Positions 1-8,293 of a stretch of 49,793 nucleotides of DNA are shown piece by piece. Origin of the DNA: Akkermansia sp. (GTDB taxonomy: Bacteria > Verrucomicrobiota > Verrucomicrobiia > Verrucomicrobiales > Akkermansiaceae); the NCBI GenBank assembly GCA_017415995.1, contig JAFQDN010000012.1, forward strand, positions 1-49,793, read 5' to 3'. The notes under the pieces are model-generated. The model searched no databases and was not told the origin of the DNA. It saw only the letters and a list, made by a program, of their open reading frames with translations. The position numbers were made by a program, and so were the translations under genes. Position 1 is the first letter of the stretch; each line of letters opens with the position of its first letter.

Positions 1-114
1 AGGCGATATAAGAAGCTCACAAACGAAAAACTATCCGTAAAGAACATGCAATTCGCTTGTACTGTGGATGTTGAATACATGAAAAAGATTTTTGAAGCCG
101 TATTTTCTGTATGA
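1..114 (+). CDS. C-terminal fragment of an unrecognised protein, possibly a transposase (5' end outside window)
   Basis: The frame is open from base 1 and ends with TGA at 112-114, giving 37 residues that end in FEAVFSV. The product is basic and mixed polar/hydrophobic, and no family is recognisable from so short a piece. The same 37 codons occur inverted at 49679-49792 with one Thr/Ala difference, so the gene is multicopy. That, and the end of identity 26 bp past the stop, is why a transposase is suggested. The function is an inference only. Confidence 0.5.
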   Translation, partial: RRYKKLTNEKLSVKNMQFACTVDVEYMKKIFEAVFSV

Positions 115-140
115 CACGTCGCCCAATGCGTTTGCCCTGA
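1..140 (+). mobile_element. Left copy of contig-end inverted repeat, probable insertion-sequence end
   Basis: The first 140 bases match the reverse complement of 49653-49792 with one mismatch (position 61, A here and G in the other copy). Identity stops abruptly at position 140, which is 26 bases after the stop codon of the partial reading frame inside. A shared C-terminal coding end plus a short fixed tail is what the right end of an insertion sequence looks like. Both copies point their 3' ends into the window. The rest of the element and any target duplication lie outside, so the IS family cannot be named. Confidence 0.6.
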
Positions 141-167
141 ATTGGCATGGCTCTGCTGTAACGGCTT

Positions 168-1448
168 TTATCGGCAAGTGCTGAGTGCTCTGCGCATGGC
201 TGCCACCGTGGCGTCTATGTCCGCCTCTGTGTGCGCGGTGGAGATAAAGCCGGTCTCATACGGTGAGGGGGCTACATACACCCCTTGCTCTAACATGGAA
301 AGGAAGTAGCGCCGGAACATGCCGAAATCTGCCGTGGTGGCTGTGGCTAAATCCGTGACATCCTCCGTGGTGAAGAACAGGCAGAACATGGAACCGCTGC
401 GCTTGAAGGTGAGCGGTAGTTGCAAATCTGCCAAGGCGGCACGTACTCCGCTTTCCAAACGCGCCCCTAGGGCTTCTAAGCGTTCATATGCCCCGGTGGT
501 CTCCAACTCTCGCAATTGCGCAAGCCCTGCTGCCATGGCTATGGGATTGCCGCTCAGGGTGCCGGCTTGGTATACGGGACCGAGGGGGGAAACGCAGTTC
601 ATGATGTCCGCCCGCCCGCCGAATGCTCCCACCGGCAGCCCGCCGCCGATGACCTTGCCCAGCGTGGTGAGGTCCGGGGTGATGTTGTGTTTGCCCTGCA
701 CTCCCGCCCGGGAAATGCGGAAGCCCGTCATGACTTCATCGAAAATGAGTAAGGCTCCGTGCTGCGCCGTGATGTCGCGCAGGAATTCCAGGTAACCCGG
801 CTTGGGTAGGTAAAAACCCGCATTGCCCGGGTAGGGCTCTACTATGATGGCTGCAATTTGCCCGGGGTGCAGGGCAAAGGCGCGGCGCACGGCTTCCTCA
901 TCGTTGTAGGGCAGTGCCAGGGTAAGCTCTGCAAACTCGCGCGGTACTCCGGCGCTGTCCGGTTCTCCGTGGGTCAGGGCTCCGCTGCCCGCGGCCACCA
1001 GTAGGCTGTCCACGTGCCCGTGGTAACACCCCTCAAACTTGATGATATACTTGCGCCCGGTGTAGCCTCGGGCCAGTCGTATGGCGCTCATGGTGGCCTC
1101 CGTTCCGCTGTTGGTCATGCGCACTTTCTCGATGGAGGGAACCAGGCGGCAAATCATTTCGGCCATCTCTACCTCCACGCGTGTCGGTATTCCGTAGCCC
1201 AGCCCTCCGGGTATGGCGGCTCTCACGGCGTTGATGACGCTTTCCGGCGCATGCCCCAATATGGCAGGCCCCCACGTCCCCACGTAGTCGATGTATTGAC
1301 GGTCATCCTCATCCCAAAGGTGTGCTCCCGCTGCTCGTTTTACAAAAAACGGTGCCCGCTCCAGTCGCCTGAATGCCCGTACCGGTGAGTTGACTCCTCC
1401 AGGGATTACCTTACATGCTCTCTCAAACAGTTCCTCTGATATGGCCAT
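168..1448 (-). CDS. hemL: Glutamate-1-semialdehyde 2,1-aminomutase
   Basis: This PLP enzyme moves the amino group of glutamate-1-semialdehyde to make 5-aminolevulinate, the tetrapyrrole precursor of the C5 pathway. It is cytosolic. The 426-aa product has the full family length. It shows the N-terminal GGVNSPVRAF motif, the phosphate-binding SGTEATM (114-120), the PLP-contacting Asp in FDEVMTGFR (about 237), and the Schiff-base Lys in TTLGKVIGGGLPVGAFGG (K265). The ATG at 1448 lies 6 nt after a TATAAT box, so the mRNA is probably leaderless. The gene stands alone. Its stop is only 28 bp from the edge of the contig-end repeat, so the element probably inserted just downstream without breaking the gene. 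Confidence 0.97.
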   Translation of the reverse strand: MAISEELFERACKVIPGGVNSPVRAFRRLERAPFFVKRAAGAHLWDEDDRQYIDYVGTWGPAILGHAPESVINAVRAAIPGGLGYGIPTRVEVEMAEMICRLVPSIEKVRMTNSGTEATMSAIRLARGYTGRKYIIKFEGCYHGHVDSLLVAAGSGALTHGEPDSAGVPREFAELTLALPYNDEEAVRRAFALHPGQIAAIIVEPYPGNAGFYLPKPGYLEFLRDITAQHGALLIFDEVMTGFRISRAGVQGKHNITPDLTTLGKVIGGGLPVGAFGGRADIMNCVSPLGPVYQAGTLSGNPIAMAAGLAQLRELETTGAYERLEALGARLESGVRAALADLQLPLTFKRSGSMFCLFFTTEDVTDLATATTADFGMFRRYFLSMLEQGVYVAPSPYETGFISTAHTEADIDATVAAMRRALSTCR

Positions 1449-1454
1449 GCCCCC

Positions 1455-1483
1455 ATTATACTACTTCTACAAGCGTTTGAAAA
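1455..1483 (-). promoter_or_regulatory. hemL promoter (leaderless type)
   Basis: Read on the minus strand, TTTTCA and TATAAT are separated by 17 bp. The -10 box ends 6 nt before the hemL ATG, so transcription should start at or next to the start codon. The -35 box is a poor match but the -10 box is perfect. Confidence 0.65.
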
Positions 1484-1544
1484 GTAAATTAAGGTGCTAC
1501 GCATTATTTGCGATTGACAAGTTATTGATGCGGGGGGCGGTGTA

Positions 1545-1577
1545 GCAAAAAAGAGTGAGGGCTCTTTTCCCTCACTC
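1545..1577 (-). terminator. Rho-independent terminator of the PEP-CTERM gene
   Basis: A 9-bp stem (GAGTGAGGG with CCCTCACTC, 1553-1561 and 1569-1577) with a 7-nt loop is followed on the minus strand by six T. A second small hairpin (GCACCC/GGGTGC, 1587-1602) lies between it and the gene. The same stem sequence is reused in the terminator at 28215-28243. Confidence 0.85.
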
Positions 1578-1622
1578 CTTTTCTCTGCACCCATTCGGGT
1601 GCTTGGTGTTTTTAGGTCATTT

Positions 1623-2363
1623 TTACTTACGGCGGCGGCGTGCTGCCAATCCGGCCAAGGCCAGCAGACTCAGCGTTGCCGTTGTAGGCTCCGGTACCGT
1701 GCTGTCCGTGCCGGGCGTGGAAGCGGCAGGTAATAAGGATTTTGCAATTTCGTACTGATTTTGGTCTTCTGAGAGTTGTCCATTGTAAAGCGCTACTTGG
1801 TCGCTGTAAACGTAATCAGAATTAAGGGTGAACGAGGAATACGATATGCCGCTTAAAAACGTAGACCCGAGTGTAGATGTATTGGATGTTAATTCGTCTA
1901 CTAATTCCAAATCTTTACTCCACAAATACATATCAGTTTTTATCTTGGAATTATTACCAGAAGTGTACACATAGGAAACCAGAGTTGCATATGCATATTC
2001 CACGCCGTCGATATCATCGGGCAGAGGAAGAGTGGATATGGTTCCTTGGAAGGAATCACCAATACCGTTGTTCCTCCAATTGCGAATAGTACTGAACTGG
2101 GAATTAATGCTGGTTCCCAGCACAGTTGTTGCATTGTTTGTATTATCAGCGCTCAAATACCCCAATGAAACATTGCCATCTGCCGTTGTCCAGGCATCTA
2201 ATTGTTCCAGATTCAGAGTCAGAAAGAACGTAGCCTTTCCTTCAGTGAATGTTTCGCTGCTGATGTCAGCGGTATCGCCCTCCCACTTGTCGGTGAGGTC
2301 AATCTCAGTTGCGGCCATGGCAACGCCGGCAGCAGCGAGGATGAGAGTGAAAGTCTTTTTCAT
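1623..2363 (-). CDS. Secreted PEP-CTERM protein
   Basis: This is a 246-aa exported protein of unknown function. A Sec signal peptide covers about residues 1-18, with a cleavage-like AMA-A. The C-terminus has the PEP-CTERM layout: a VPEPTTA motif, a hydrophobic segment rich in Leu and Ala, and a basic RRRRK end. Proteins of this class are known to be recognised by an exosortase and delivered to the cell surface. No exosortase gene is in this window. The middle is Ser/Thr/Asn-rich with no recognisable enzyme motif, as is usual for the class. It may belong to the extracellular matrix or envelope. The gene is monocistronic, with its own promoter and strong terminator. Confidence 0.88.
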   Translation of the reverse strand: MKKTFTLILAAAGVAMAATEIDLTDKWEGDTADISSETFTEGKATFFLTLNLEQLDAWTTADGNVSLGYLSADNTNNATTVLGTSINSQFSTIRNWRNNGIGDSFQGTISTLPLPDDIDGVEYAYATLVSYVYTSGNNSKIKTDMYLWSKDLELVDELTSNTSTLGSTFLSGISYSSFTLNSDYVYSDQVALYNGQLSEDQNQYEIAKSLLPAASTPGTDSTVPEPTTATLSLLALAGLAARRRRK

Positions 2364-2443
2364 GATGCTTATGATTGATTGAGAGTCTTGAGTGAGTGCT
2401 GCTTTTTGCGTATGTTGTTAGGGCGCAAAAATAACATGCGTGA

Positions 2444-2472
2444 AGTATACATGTTTTGTTATGTGATGTACA
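2444..2472 (-). promoter_or_regulatory. Candidate promoter of the PEP-CTERM gene
   Basis: On the minus strand TGTACA and TATACT are separated by 17 bp. The predicted leader is about 75 nt. This gene differs from the leaderless genes in the window in having a real 5' UTR. Confidence 0.5.
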
Positions 2473-2559
2473 GCAAATTTTGTTTGGTATGACACAATTT
2501 GTAAAGTCTTGACAAAGTAAGGAGTTGGGGGGCGTGAGAGGGAGGGGAGTAAAGAGAAA

Positions 2560-3522
2560 TCAGTTGCCGTAGGAGAGAGCCCGCACAGCGCGGATGACAC
2601 CGCGAGTGACGAGAGCGAGGCGGTTGTAGTCCAAGGTATCGGGGGTATCGGAGGTTTCGTGATAATTGGGGTTGCGGAGGAGGGCAGTATCCGTAATCAT
2701 GACGGAAGGGATGCCGAGCGGGTAATAGTTGCGGTGGTCGGAGAAGTACAGCTCGGTATCGTGCGTGAAGGGGAGGTTGATGCGGGCGGTGGGCATGTTT
2801 TGCCTGAGGTGAGCAAGGACATCGACGGAGAGCTCGCGGGAGGCGGGATCGCCGACGATGGCAATGAAGTTGCCCACGGTGGGGAGCAGGAGCTTGTAGC
2901 CCGGGAAGAAGGCGGGCTGGCTATCAGGCTCATCGGAGTAGTAGCCGAGCATCTCCAGGCAGATGAGGCCGAGTACCTTTTCCTTATTGCAGGCCGCAGC
3001 GTGGTGGGCAGAGCCCATATCCGCCGTGCCGAACCACGGGGGCTCCTCGCACGCCCAAGCCACCAGCTCGATGGTGTGCAGTGGCTGCTGTTCTGCGGGA
3101 AGGGCAGAGGCGAGCTCCAGCAGGGCAGCTACGGCACTGGCGTTGTCATCCGCGCCTTGGTTAATGCCCTCGGAGCCTATATCGCAGGCATCGTAATGAG
3201 CGCCGATGATGTAGCGGGTGTCATTTTTGCCACGGCGTAAGGCGCAGACGTTGTAGTGGGTTTCGCCGTCGGAGGTGGTGAATTTTTGCAGAGAGACCTC
3301 CCACCCGGCGTTGCGGAAGTGGTTGGCGATGTAGTCACGCGCCTTGGTGATGGTGGCGCCGTAGCGCGGGTATTTGCAAAGCTCTTCCACATGGTGGCGC
3401 AGGGCGGTTTGCTCCTCCTCCGGAGCCGTAACGGCAGTGGTGGTGTGGGCCTCTATCATACCGCGGCTTTCCGGGGTGATAAAACAGAATAAAGCGATGA
3501 AGAGAATAACGATGTTTTTCAT
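2560..3522 (-). CDS. M28-family zinc metallopeptidase, secreted
   Basis: A probable aminopeptidase with two zinc ions, exported through a signal peptide (MKNIVILFIALFCFITPESRG). The M28 metal ligands are visible in order: GAHYDACD, GADDNASA, the catalytic Glu pair in WACEEPPWFG, LEMLGYY, and a late His in YHETSDTPDTLDY. The 320-aa length fits single-domain M28 enzymes. The frame is open far upstream into the helicase gene, but the ATG at 3522 is chosen because it starts a clear signal peptide and lies 28 bp after the helicase stop. It is the last gene of a probable three-gene minus-strand unit with 5587-6354 and 3551-5545. It likely trims peptides in the periplasm or outside the cell. Substrate unknown. 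Confidence 0.9.
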   Translation of the reverse strand: MKNIVILFIALFCFITPESRGMIEAHTTTAVTAPEEEQTALRHHVEELCKYPRYGATITKARDYIANHFRNAGWEVSLQKFTTSDGETHYNVCALRRGKNDTRYIIGAHYDACDIGSEGINQGADDNASAVAALLELASALPAEQQPLHTIELVAWACEEPPWFGTADMGSAHHAAACNKEKVLGLICLEMLGYYSDEPDSQPAFFPGYKLLLPTVGNFIAIVGDPASRELSVDVLAHLRQNMPTARINLPFTHDTELYFSDHRNYYPLGIPSVMITDTALLRNPNYHETSDTPDTLDYNRLALVTRGVIRAVRALSYGN

Positions 3523-3550
3523 GAGCAAAGGATTTTTTTGGGGGGAGGAA

Positions 3551-5545
3551 TCAGAGGAATTGGCGCGGGGCCTGGGCGGGGATAGCGTACATGAAGTTTG
3601 CGCCGTAGGGTTTGCCGGTAATTCGGGAGTCCAGTAGGGTGATGATGCCGGTATCCGTTTTGGAGCGGATGAGGCGGCCGATTCCCTGGCGGAATTTGAG
3701 GAGAGCCTCCGGCAGGAGGTAATCACGGAAGGCGTTGCCGCCACGCGCGGTAATATCCTCGGAGCGGGCTTCCGTAAGGGGATTGGAGGGGGATTCAAAG
3801 GGGATTTTGGTGATAATGACGTGAGAGAGAGCCTCACCGGGCACATCCACCCCGGTCCAAAAGCTGTCCGTACCGAGCAGTACACTGCTGATGTCCTCCT
3901 TGAAGGCTGCGAGGAGCTGTGTGCGGTTTTGCCCATCTCCCTGTACCAACAAATTCCAGCCGTGTTCCACGCAAAAGGGGCGCAACAGTGTTGCCATCCG
4001 GCGCATGGTGCCGTAGCTGGTGAACAGCACAAACGCCCGGCCGTCGGATTCCTCCAGGGAGCGTGTAATCCAATCAAATAAGGCCGGGGTGTACTCTTCT
4101 TCTTTGCCGGCGGGTGGTGGCGGGGGCATGCTGCGAGCCACTATCACACGCATTTGTTCAGCAAAGTTGAAGGGACTGCCTATTTGCAGGGTTTCCGCGC
4201 TTTCCGCCCCCACGCGGCTTGCAAAGTAGCCCATGCCATGCCTACCGGTGGATAAGGTGGCGCTGGTGCAAATGCAGGTGTTGCCGGTCTCGAACAGTTT
4301 TTCGCGCAGGAGGTCGGACACGTTGATGAGGGCGGAGCGCAGGGTGGTGTAGCGTTGCTCTTGCCCGGTGCTTTCCGCCCAGTATACGGCGGTATCAGCC
4401 TCGCTGAGGTGTATCATCTCCGCCACGCTGCTGCGGTAGGCTATCAGGCGCGCCGCTATGTCCAGCAATTCTGCCCGGCTTACCTCATTTTCCTGCACTT
4501 GCGCCATTTGTTTTATCTCCGCCTCCAGGGTATTGAGGGCGGGGGAGAGGATGTCCTCCGTCCACTCCGGTTGGCGCAGGCGTACGCAGCCCTGGTTTTC
4601 ATCCAATCGGCAATCCAGGCGCGCGCAACGGAAAAACTCGTCCGCTGCCGTTTGTGCTTCCTCAATATGGTGCAGCAGGGTAGGCGTGGCAAAGTGGCGT
4701 AGGCTGCCTTTGCGCGTGTGGGGGTTGTACAGGCGCAATAAGTCGTACTTCAGCTCCGCTTCTCCCAGCGTCAGCCCGAACTGGGAGGCCGCCACCGTCT
4801 CAATGGTGTGTGCCTCATCCAGTATCACAAAATCATTCGGGAAGATGAAAGAGGGTAGCTCTTCCTCCGCGAGCATGCCTTCCTCGCGTGTGAGCTCCGC
4901 CATGGAAAGTAAACCGAAAAAAAGCGTGTGGTTGAGCACCACTACCTGTGCTTTTTCCACCCGTAAGCGGGCGGCCTGGTAGGGGCAGGTGTAGCCACAG
5001 TTGCGCGGGGTACACACGTGGTTTTCGCTGCATACCTGCGCCCATACCTTGGGGCTGATGTCCAGCTCCGCCGGCAACTCGGCCAAACTGCCCTCACCGC
5101 ACTCGCGGGACCACGCCAGCAGGTCATGCAGTTGTTTGGTCTCTGCTTGGTTGAACAAGTCCGTAGCCTGTTCCAGTGCGCGTTTGAGGCGTGTCAGGCA
5201 AAGGTAGTTGGCCCTGCCTTTGAGCAAGGCGACGTCGAACTCCTGTTGCAGGGCGCGGGCTACCGTCGGTATGTCCTTGTGAAAAAGCTGCTCTTGCAGG
5301 TTGATGGTGTGGGTGGAGATGATTGCCTTGCGGTTGTGTTGCAAGGCATAGCGAATGGACGGTATGAGGTAGGCGAGTGATTTGCCGACCCCCGTGCCGG
5401 CCTCTGCCAGCAAAGCACCACGGTTTTGCAGTGCCGCTGCTACGGCCAGGGCCATTTGCTGTTGCTCCGGGCGGTACTCGAATCCCTTACCGCCGGATAA
5501 TATGCCGGAGGCGGAAAAATCCTGCTCTGTTTGCGAGATTAACAC
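3551..5545 (-). CDS. dinG: DinG/XPD-family ATP-dependent DNA helicase
   Basis: A superfamily 2 helicase of 664 aa, the usual DinG length. Visible motifs are Walker A in AEAGTGVGKS (about 47-56), motif Ia STHTINLQEQL, DEAH in ILDEAHTIE (about 241-249), and the C-terminal motif VI GIGRLIRSKTDTG. Between motifs I and II are four spaced cysteines (C172, C178, C183, C187), with another at C116, matching the iron-sulfur cluster region of DinG and XPD enzymes. The known role is 5'-3' unwinding of damaged DNA, R-loops or G-quadruplexes. The start codon is 41 bp from the stop of the secreted protein upstream, so both are probably on one transcript. The family is certain. The exact ortholog (DinG or YoaA) is less so. 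Confidence 0.9.
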   Translation of the reverse strand: MLISQTEQDFSASGILSGGKGFEYRPEQQQMALAVAAALQNRGALLAEAGTGVGKSLAYLIPSIRYALQHNRKAIISTHTINLQEQLFHKDIPTVARALQQEFDVALLKGRANYLCLTRLKRALEQATDLFNQAETKQLHDLLAWSRECGEGSLAELPAELDISPKVWAQVCSENHVCTPRNCGYTCPYQAARLRVEKAQVVVLNHTLFFGLLSMAELTREEGMLAEEELPSFIFPNDFVILDEAHTIETVAASQFGLTLGEAELKYDLLRLYNPHTRKGSLRHFATPTLLHHIEEAQTAADEFFRCARLDCRLDENQGCVRLRQPEWTEDILSPALNTLEAEIKQMAQVQENEVSRAELLDIAARLIAYRSSVAEMIHLSEADTAVYWAESTGQEQRYTTLRSALINVSDLLREKLFETGNTCICTSATLSTGRHGMGYFASRVGAESAETLQIGSPFNFAEQMRVIVARSMPPPPPAGKEEEYTPALFDWITRSLEESDGRAFVLFTSYGTMRRMATLLRPFCVEHGWNLLVQGDGQNRTQLLAAFKEDISSVLLGTDSFWTGVDVPGEALSHVIITKIPFESPSNPLTEARSEDITARGGNAFRDYLLPEALLKFRQGIGRLIRSKTDTGIITLLDSRITGKPYGANFMYAIPAQAPRQFL

Positions 5546-5586
5546 TCTTACGGGCGGAAGGGAGGGGGCCGAGGGCTGCCACCGGA

Positions 5587-6354
5587 TTAGTTCAGCGGGC
5601 GGTCACCGGTATCCGGTATGTTAATGTTGAGCGGCAGCGTGGGGAAGTAGGTGCGCAGGGTGTTGACGTCCGTGTTGCTGTCAATAAAGTACCATTTGTT
5701 CAGCTTGGTGCCGCGGTTGGTGGCTTTGCTGTTGCTGTGGTATTCATCACGCACGGCGTAAATGAAATCCTTGCGCTCCATGCGCACTGTGCGCCCGGTT
5801 TTGGCGTCCGTCACGCTTATCCACAGGGTGGTTGGCAGTACGACCAAGCGGCTGCGGTCGCCCTCCCACTGGATGTCCTCTGCCCGCTTTATTTTGCCAT
5901 CGCGTCCCTGTACGGAACCTGCGCGCACGGAGCGTGCCGCACTGCCGGAGCTTACCAGCTCATATTCCGCATAGGGCGCACCTACCACAAAGCGCTCCAC
6001 CTTAAATCCCTGCGCTTTCATTTGCTGCCCCATGCGCACATACTGCATGCGCAAGGCTGCCATGTTCTTTTTCATGCGCTCCTCGGCCTGTTCGGCGGTC
6101 TCTTTTTCCAAGCCCATGATGCGGCGGGCGTCCTGCCTCTCTTGGCCGGGGTTGCGGCTTGCAAACCTGTCTGCCAGCGTGCGCTTTATCGGCGGGTACA
6201 TGAAGTCAAATGCCCAGCCCATGTCACATGCCATGACTGCCGCGCGGTATTCTCCTGCTGCTGCCTGGGCTTCGCGCCCGGCTTGGCTTACTGCTGCCAC
6301 TGCTACTTGGCTTGCCATCGCCAGGCCCATCGCTGTCAATACTAAGCTCTTCAT
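5587..6354 (-). CDS. Secreted protein of unknown function
   Basis: A 255-aa product with a Sec signal peptide (about 1-20, ending ASQVAVAA). After it comes a helical, charged segment (about 25-120, rich in Glu, Arg, Ala, Met) and then a beta-rich C-terminal part with several aromatic residues (EYELVSSG, LWISVTDA, KWYFIDSN). No enzyme motif was recognised. It heads a three-gene minus-strand group with the DinG-like helicase and the M28 peptidase. The ATG at 6354 lies 6 nt after a well-placed -10 box, so the transcript is probably leaderless. Confidence 0.8.
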   Translation of the reverse strand: MKSLVLTAMGLAMASQVAVAAVSQAGREAQAAAGEYRAAVMACDMGWAFDFMYPPIKRTLADRFASRNPGQERQDARRIMGLEKETAEQAEERMKKNMAALRMQYVRMGQQMKAQGFKVERFVVGAPYAEYELVSSGSAARSVRAGSVQGRDGKIKRAEDIQWEGDRSRLVVLPTTLWISVTDAKTGRTVRMERKDFIYAVRDEYHSNSKATNRGTKLNKWYFIDSNTDVNTLRTYFPTLPLNINIPDTGDRPLN

Positions 6355-6360
6355 GCCACT

Positions 6361-6389
6361 AGCCTACCATGTCCGCCCGCCCCTTTCAA
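6361..6389 (-). promoter_or_regulatory. Promoter of the 5587-6354 gene (leaderless type)
   Basis: On the minus strand TTGAAA and TAGGCT are separated by exactly 17 bp, and the -10 box ends 6 nt before the ATG at 6354. It probably drives the secreted protein, helicase and peptidase genes together. Confidence 0.7.
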
Positions 6390-6468
6390 GCGCAAAGTTT
6401 GTTCGCATCCATTCAGTGCCATACAGTGACAGGACGCTGAATTGATAATCGGTGGGCGAATGAGGCCC

Positions 6469-7452
6469 TTACTTTGCGCCTGAGCTCAGCAGGATTTTAA
6501 CGCAGAGCTCATTTTTGAGCACGAGGGCGTACGATAAGGCGGAGTGCCCGCGGTTGTTGACGCTGTGAACGTTCGCCCCGGCGCGGATGAGCTCCTGCAA
6601 CACGGTATTGTCAGCGTGCTGAGCTGCCAGAATGAGGGCGGTGTTGCCCTCAGCGTTGCGGGCGTTGAGCTGAATATCCTTGCTGTGCAGGAGCATACTG
6701 CGTATTTGCGGAGTGGCATAGGAGCAGGCCAACATGAGAGCAGTATCGCCATTGGGGGCGCAGCTGTTCGGGTTTGCTCCGTTGCGCAGCAGCTGCTCCA
6801 GCTCTGTGGTATTTTGTGCCAAAACGGCGGAGATAAGCTCATCACCGTAGCGCCCTCCCGCTCGGTAGATGCATGCGGCACATGCCTTTTGCCTGCGTTG
6901 GGCTGCCATCAGCAAGGGTGTTTGCCCCATTTTGTCCGCAGCATTGGGGTTTGCTCCCGCTGCTAACAAATACTCCGCTACGGCGGAGTGCCCGTTGCCT
7001 ATGGCGTACATCAGCGCTGTCCAAGAGAAATCGCCCTTGGTATCGGCATTGACCCCATGTTGCAGCAGCATGCGTATGATGGCTGCATGCCCGGCTTCTG
7101 CCGCCAAGTGGAGGGCGGTGTTGCCCCGGGCGTTGCATACGTCGGCGTTTGCTCCGTTGCGGAGCAGAAGGCTTACGGCCGGAGCATTGCCACACTGTAC
7201 GGCACATAAGAGGGGGGTATCCCCCTGCTTATCCGGATTGTTGAGTGCCATTTTTTCCACCTCAACCAAATGTGTTAATTCCTGCATGCGGTTAAGGCGG
7301 ATGGCGGCGATAAGGCGCTCGGTGGCAAAGATTTCAGCCTCTTCGTAGTCCTCCTCCTCTTCCCAGTCTGCAATGGCGCTCAGGGGCAGGGATGCAGTGC
7401 CGATGATGGCATACAGCAGCATATGAATGGCGGGGCGGCATTTCATGTGCAT
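6469..7452 (-). CDS. Exported ankyrin-repeat protein
   Basis: A 327-aa protein with an N-terminal signal-like segment (hydrophobic core LLYAIIGTASLPLSAIA) and then seven or so ankyrin repeats. Typical units read GDTPLLCAVQCGN, GNTALHLAAEAGH, WTALMYAIGNGH, GQTPLLMAAQRRQ, GDTALMLACSYAT, GNTALILAAQHAD and GHSALSYALVLKN. A short acidic stretch (about 30-40) precedes the repeats. Ankyrin repeats bind other proteins, and the partner cannot be read from sequence. The start is 14 bp after the stop of the reductase gene upstream, so the two are probably co-transcribed. A later in-frame ATG two codons in (MKCRPAI) is an equally good start. Confidence 0.85.
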   Translation of the reverse strand: MHMKCRPAIHMLLYAIIGTASLPLSAIADWEEEEDYEEAEIFATERLIAAIRLNRMQELTHLVEVEKMALNNPDKQGDTPLLCAVQCGNAPAVSLLLRNGANADVCNARGNTALHLAAEAGHAAIIRMLLQHGVNADTKGDFSWTALMYAIGNGHSAVAEYLLAAGANPNAADKMGQTPLLMAAQRRQKACAACIYRAGGRYGDELISAVLAQNTTELEQLLRNGANPNSCAPNGDTALMLACSYATPQIRSMLLHSKDIQLNARNAEGNTALILAAQHADNTVLQELIRAGANVHSVNNRGHSALSYALVLKNELCVKILLSSGAK

Positions 7453-7466
7453 GGCAGAGGGGCGGT

Positions 7467-8099
7467 TCAGTGAATAAAGTGCGTGTAGACGGGGTTTTCC
7501 TGCACCGGCGGCAAGATGCCGGCCTTTGCGGCAGCCTCTTTGCAGCGTAAATGGTACACCATGTTGCGCGCTACATAGCGCAGATTTTGCAGCCCTTCAG
7601 CATCTTTGCGGACGTCATCCGGCGTAAAACCGTGAACCATGTTCCAATAACGGCCTGAGATGATGGGCATTTGCGAAATGGTGAAATATTTGTTGATTTG
7701 GTCCAGTGTGGCCGTGGTGCCGGCACGGCGTGCGGAGGCTACTGCTGCTGCCGGTTTGTGGGCAAAACTATTATGGCCGGATACGTAATCCGAGAAGAAG
7801 GCTCTATCCATAAATGCAACCAGTGAGCCACTGGCGCTGGCATAATGCACCGGGGAGCCGATGACGTAGCCATCATACTCCCGCGCAAGTTCCACAAACT
7901 CATTCACCTTATCTTGGATAACGCACTTTTTTGCGCGAGCGCAGCCTCGGCATGCGCGGCAGGGTGCCACCGGGTCCGCCCCGATGTGGTAGATTGTTGC
8001 CTCTGCACCCTCTGCCCGAAAGCATTCCGCCATTTCTGCCAACGCCGTGTATGTGCAACCATCCTCCCGCGGTGAGCCGTTTACCAATAATATTTTCAT
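7467..8099 (-). CDS. Flavodoxin-fold NAD(P)H-dependent FMN oxidoreductase
   Basis: A 210-aa member of the NADPH-dependent FMN reductase / iron-sulfur flavoprotein family. It starts with the flavin-phosphate motif LVNGSPREDG. It then has a cysteine cluster C-x2-C-x2-C (CRACRGC, about 48-54) followed by another Cys in KKCVIQD, and the flavin-binding GSPVHYASASGSLVAFMDR segment. The cysteines are in the position used for a [4Fe-4S] cluster in iron-sulfur flavoproteins, but many relatives without a cluster share them. Substrate unknown: electron transfer or quinone/nitro reduction are plausible. The gene precedes and is probably co-transcribed with the ankyrin gene at 6469-7452. Confidence 0.88.
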   Translation of the reverse strand: MKILLVNGSPREDGCTYTALAEMAECFRAEGAEATIYHIGADPVAPCRACRGCARAKKCVIQDKVNEFVELAREYDGYVIGSPVHYASASGSLVAFMDRAFFSDYVSGHNSFAHKPAAAVASARRAGTTATLDQINKYFTISQMPIISGRYWNMVHGFTPDDVRKDAEGLQNLRYVARNMVYHLRCKEAAAKAGILPPVQENPVYTHFIH

Positions 8100-8135
8100 C
8101 TCTGTGCTTGTTATGTTGAATATCTGCTTCTCACC

Positions 8136-8163
8136 ATATTACCACACCTATTCCCCACCGCAA
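8136..8163 (-). promoter_or_regulatory. Candidate promoter of the reductase-ankyrin pair
   Basis: On the minus strand TTGCGG and TAATAT are separated by 16 bp, with about 30 nt of leader before the ATG at 8099. The -10 match is fair. Confidence 0.45.
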
Positions 8164-8293
8164 GCTTTTTTTACGCTTGTGCAGGTGGTACTAGGGGGGA
8201 GGGTTACGGTGTGCGTAGCTGAAAATGCGGAGGATTTTGTACTTTCCCGGCATGAGCCCGGCAGGCAAAGCAGCGGTGCCTGTCATGGGTTAC

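Noticed and set aside
2560..4077. 505-aa version of the M28 peptidase starting inside the helicase gene
   Set aside because: The first ~185 residues have no structure and read through the helicase 3' end in another frame. The ATG at 3522 starts a clean signal peptide.
5377..6345. 322-aa frame on the plus strand
   Set aside because: It lies over the DinG start and the 5587-6354 gene on the other strand. The product is Cys/His-rich with no motif, and no promoter was found. It is a mirror frame of real genes.
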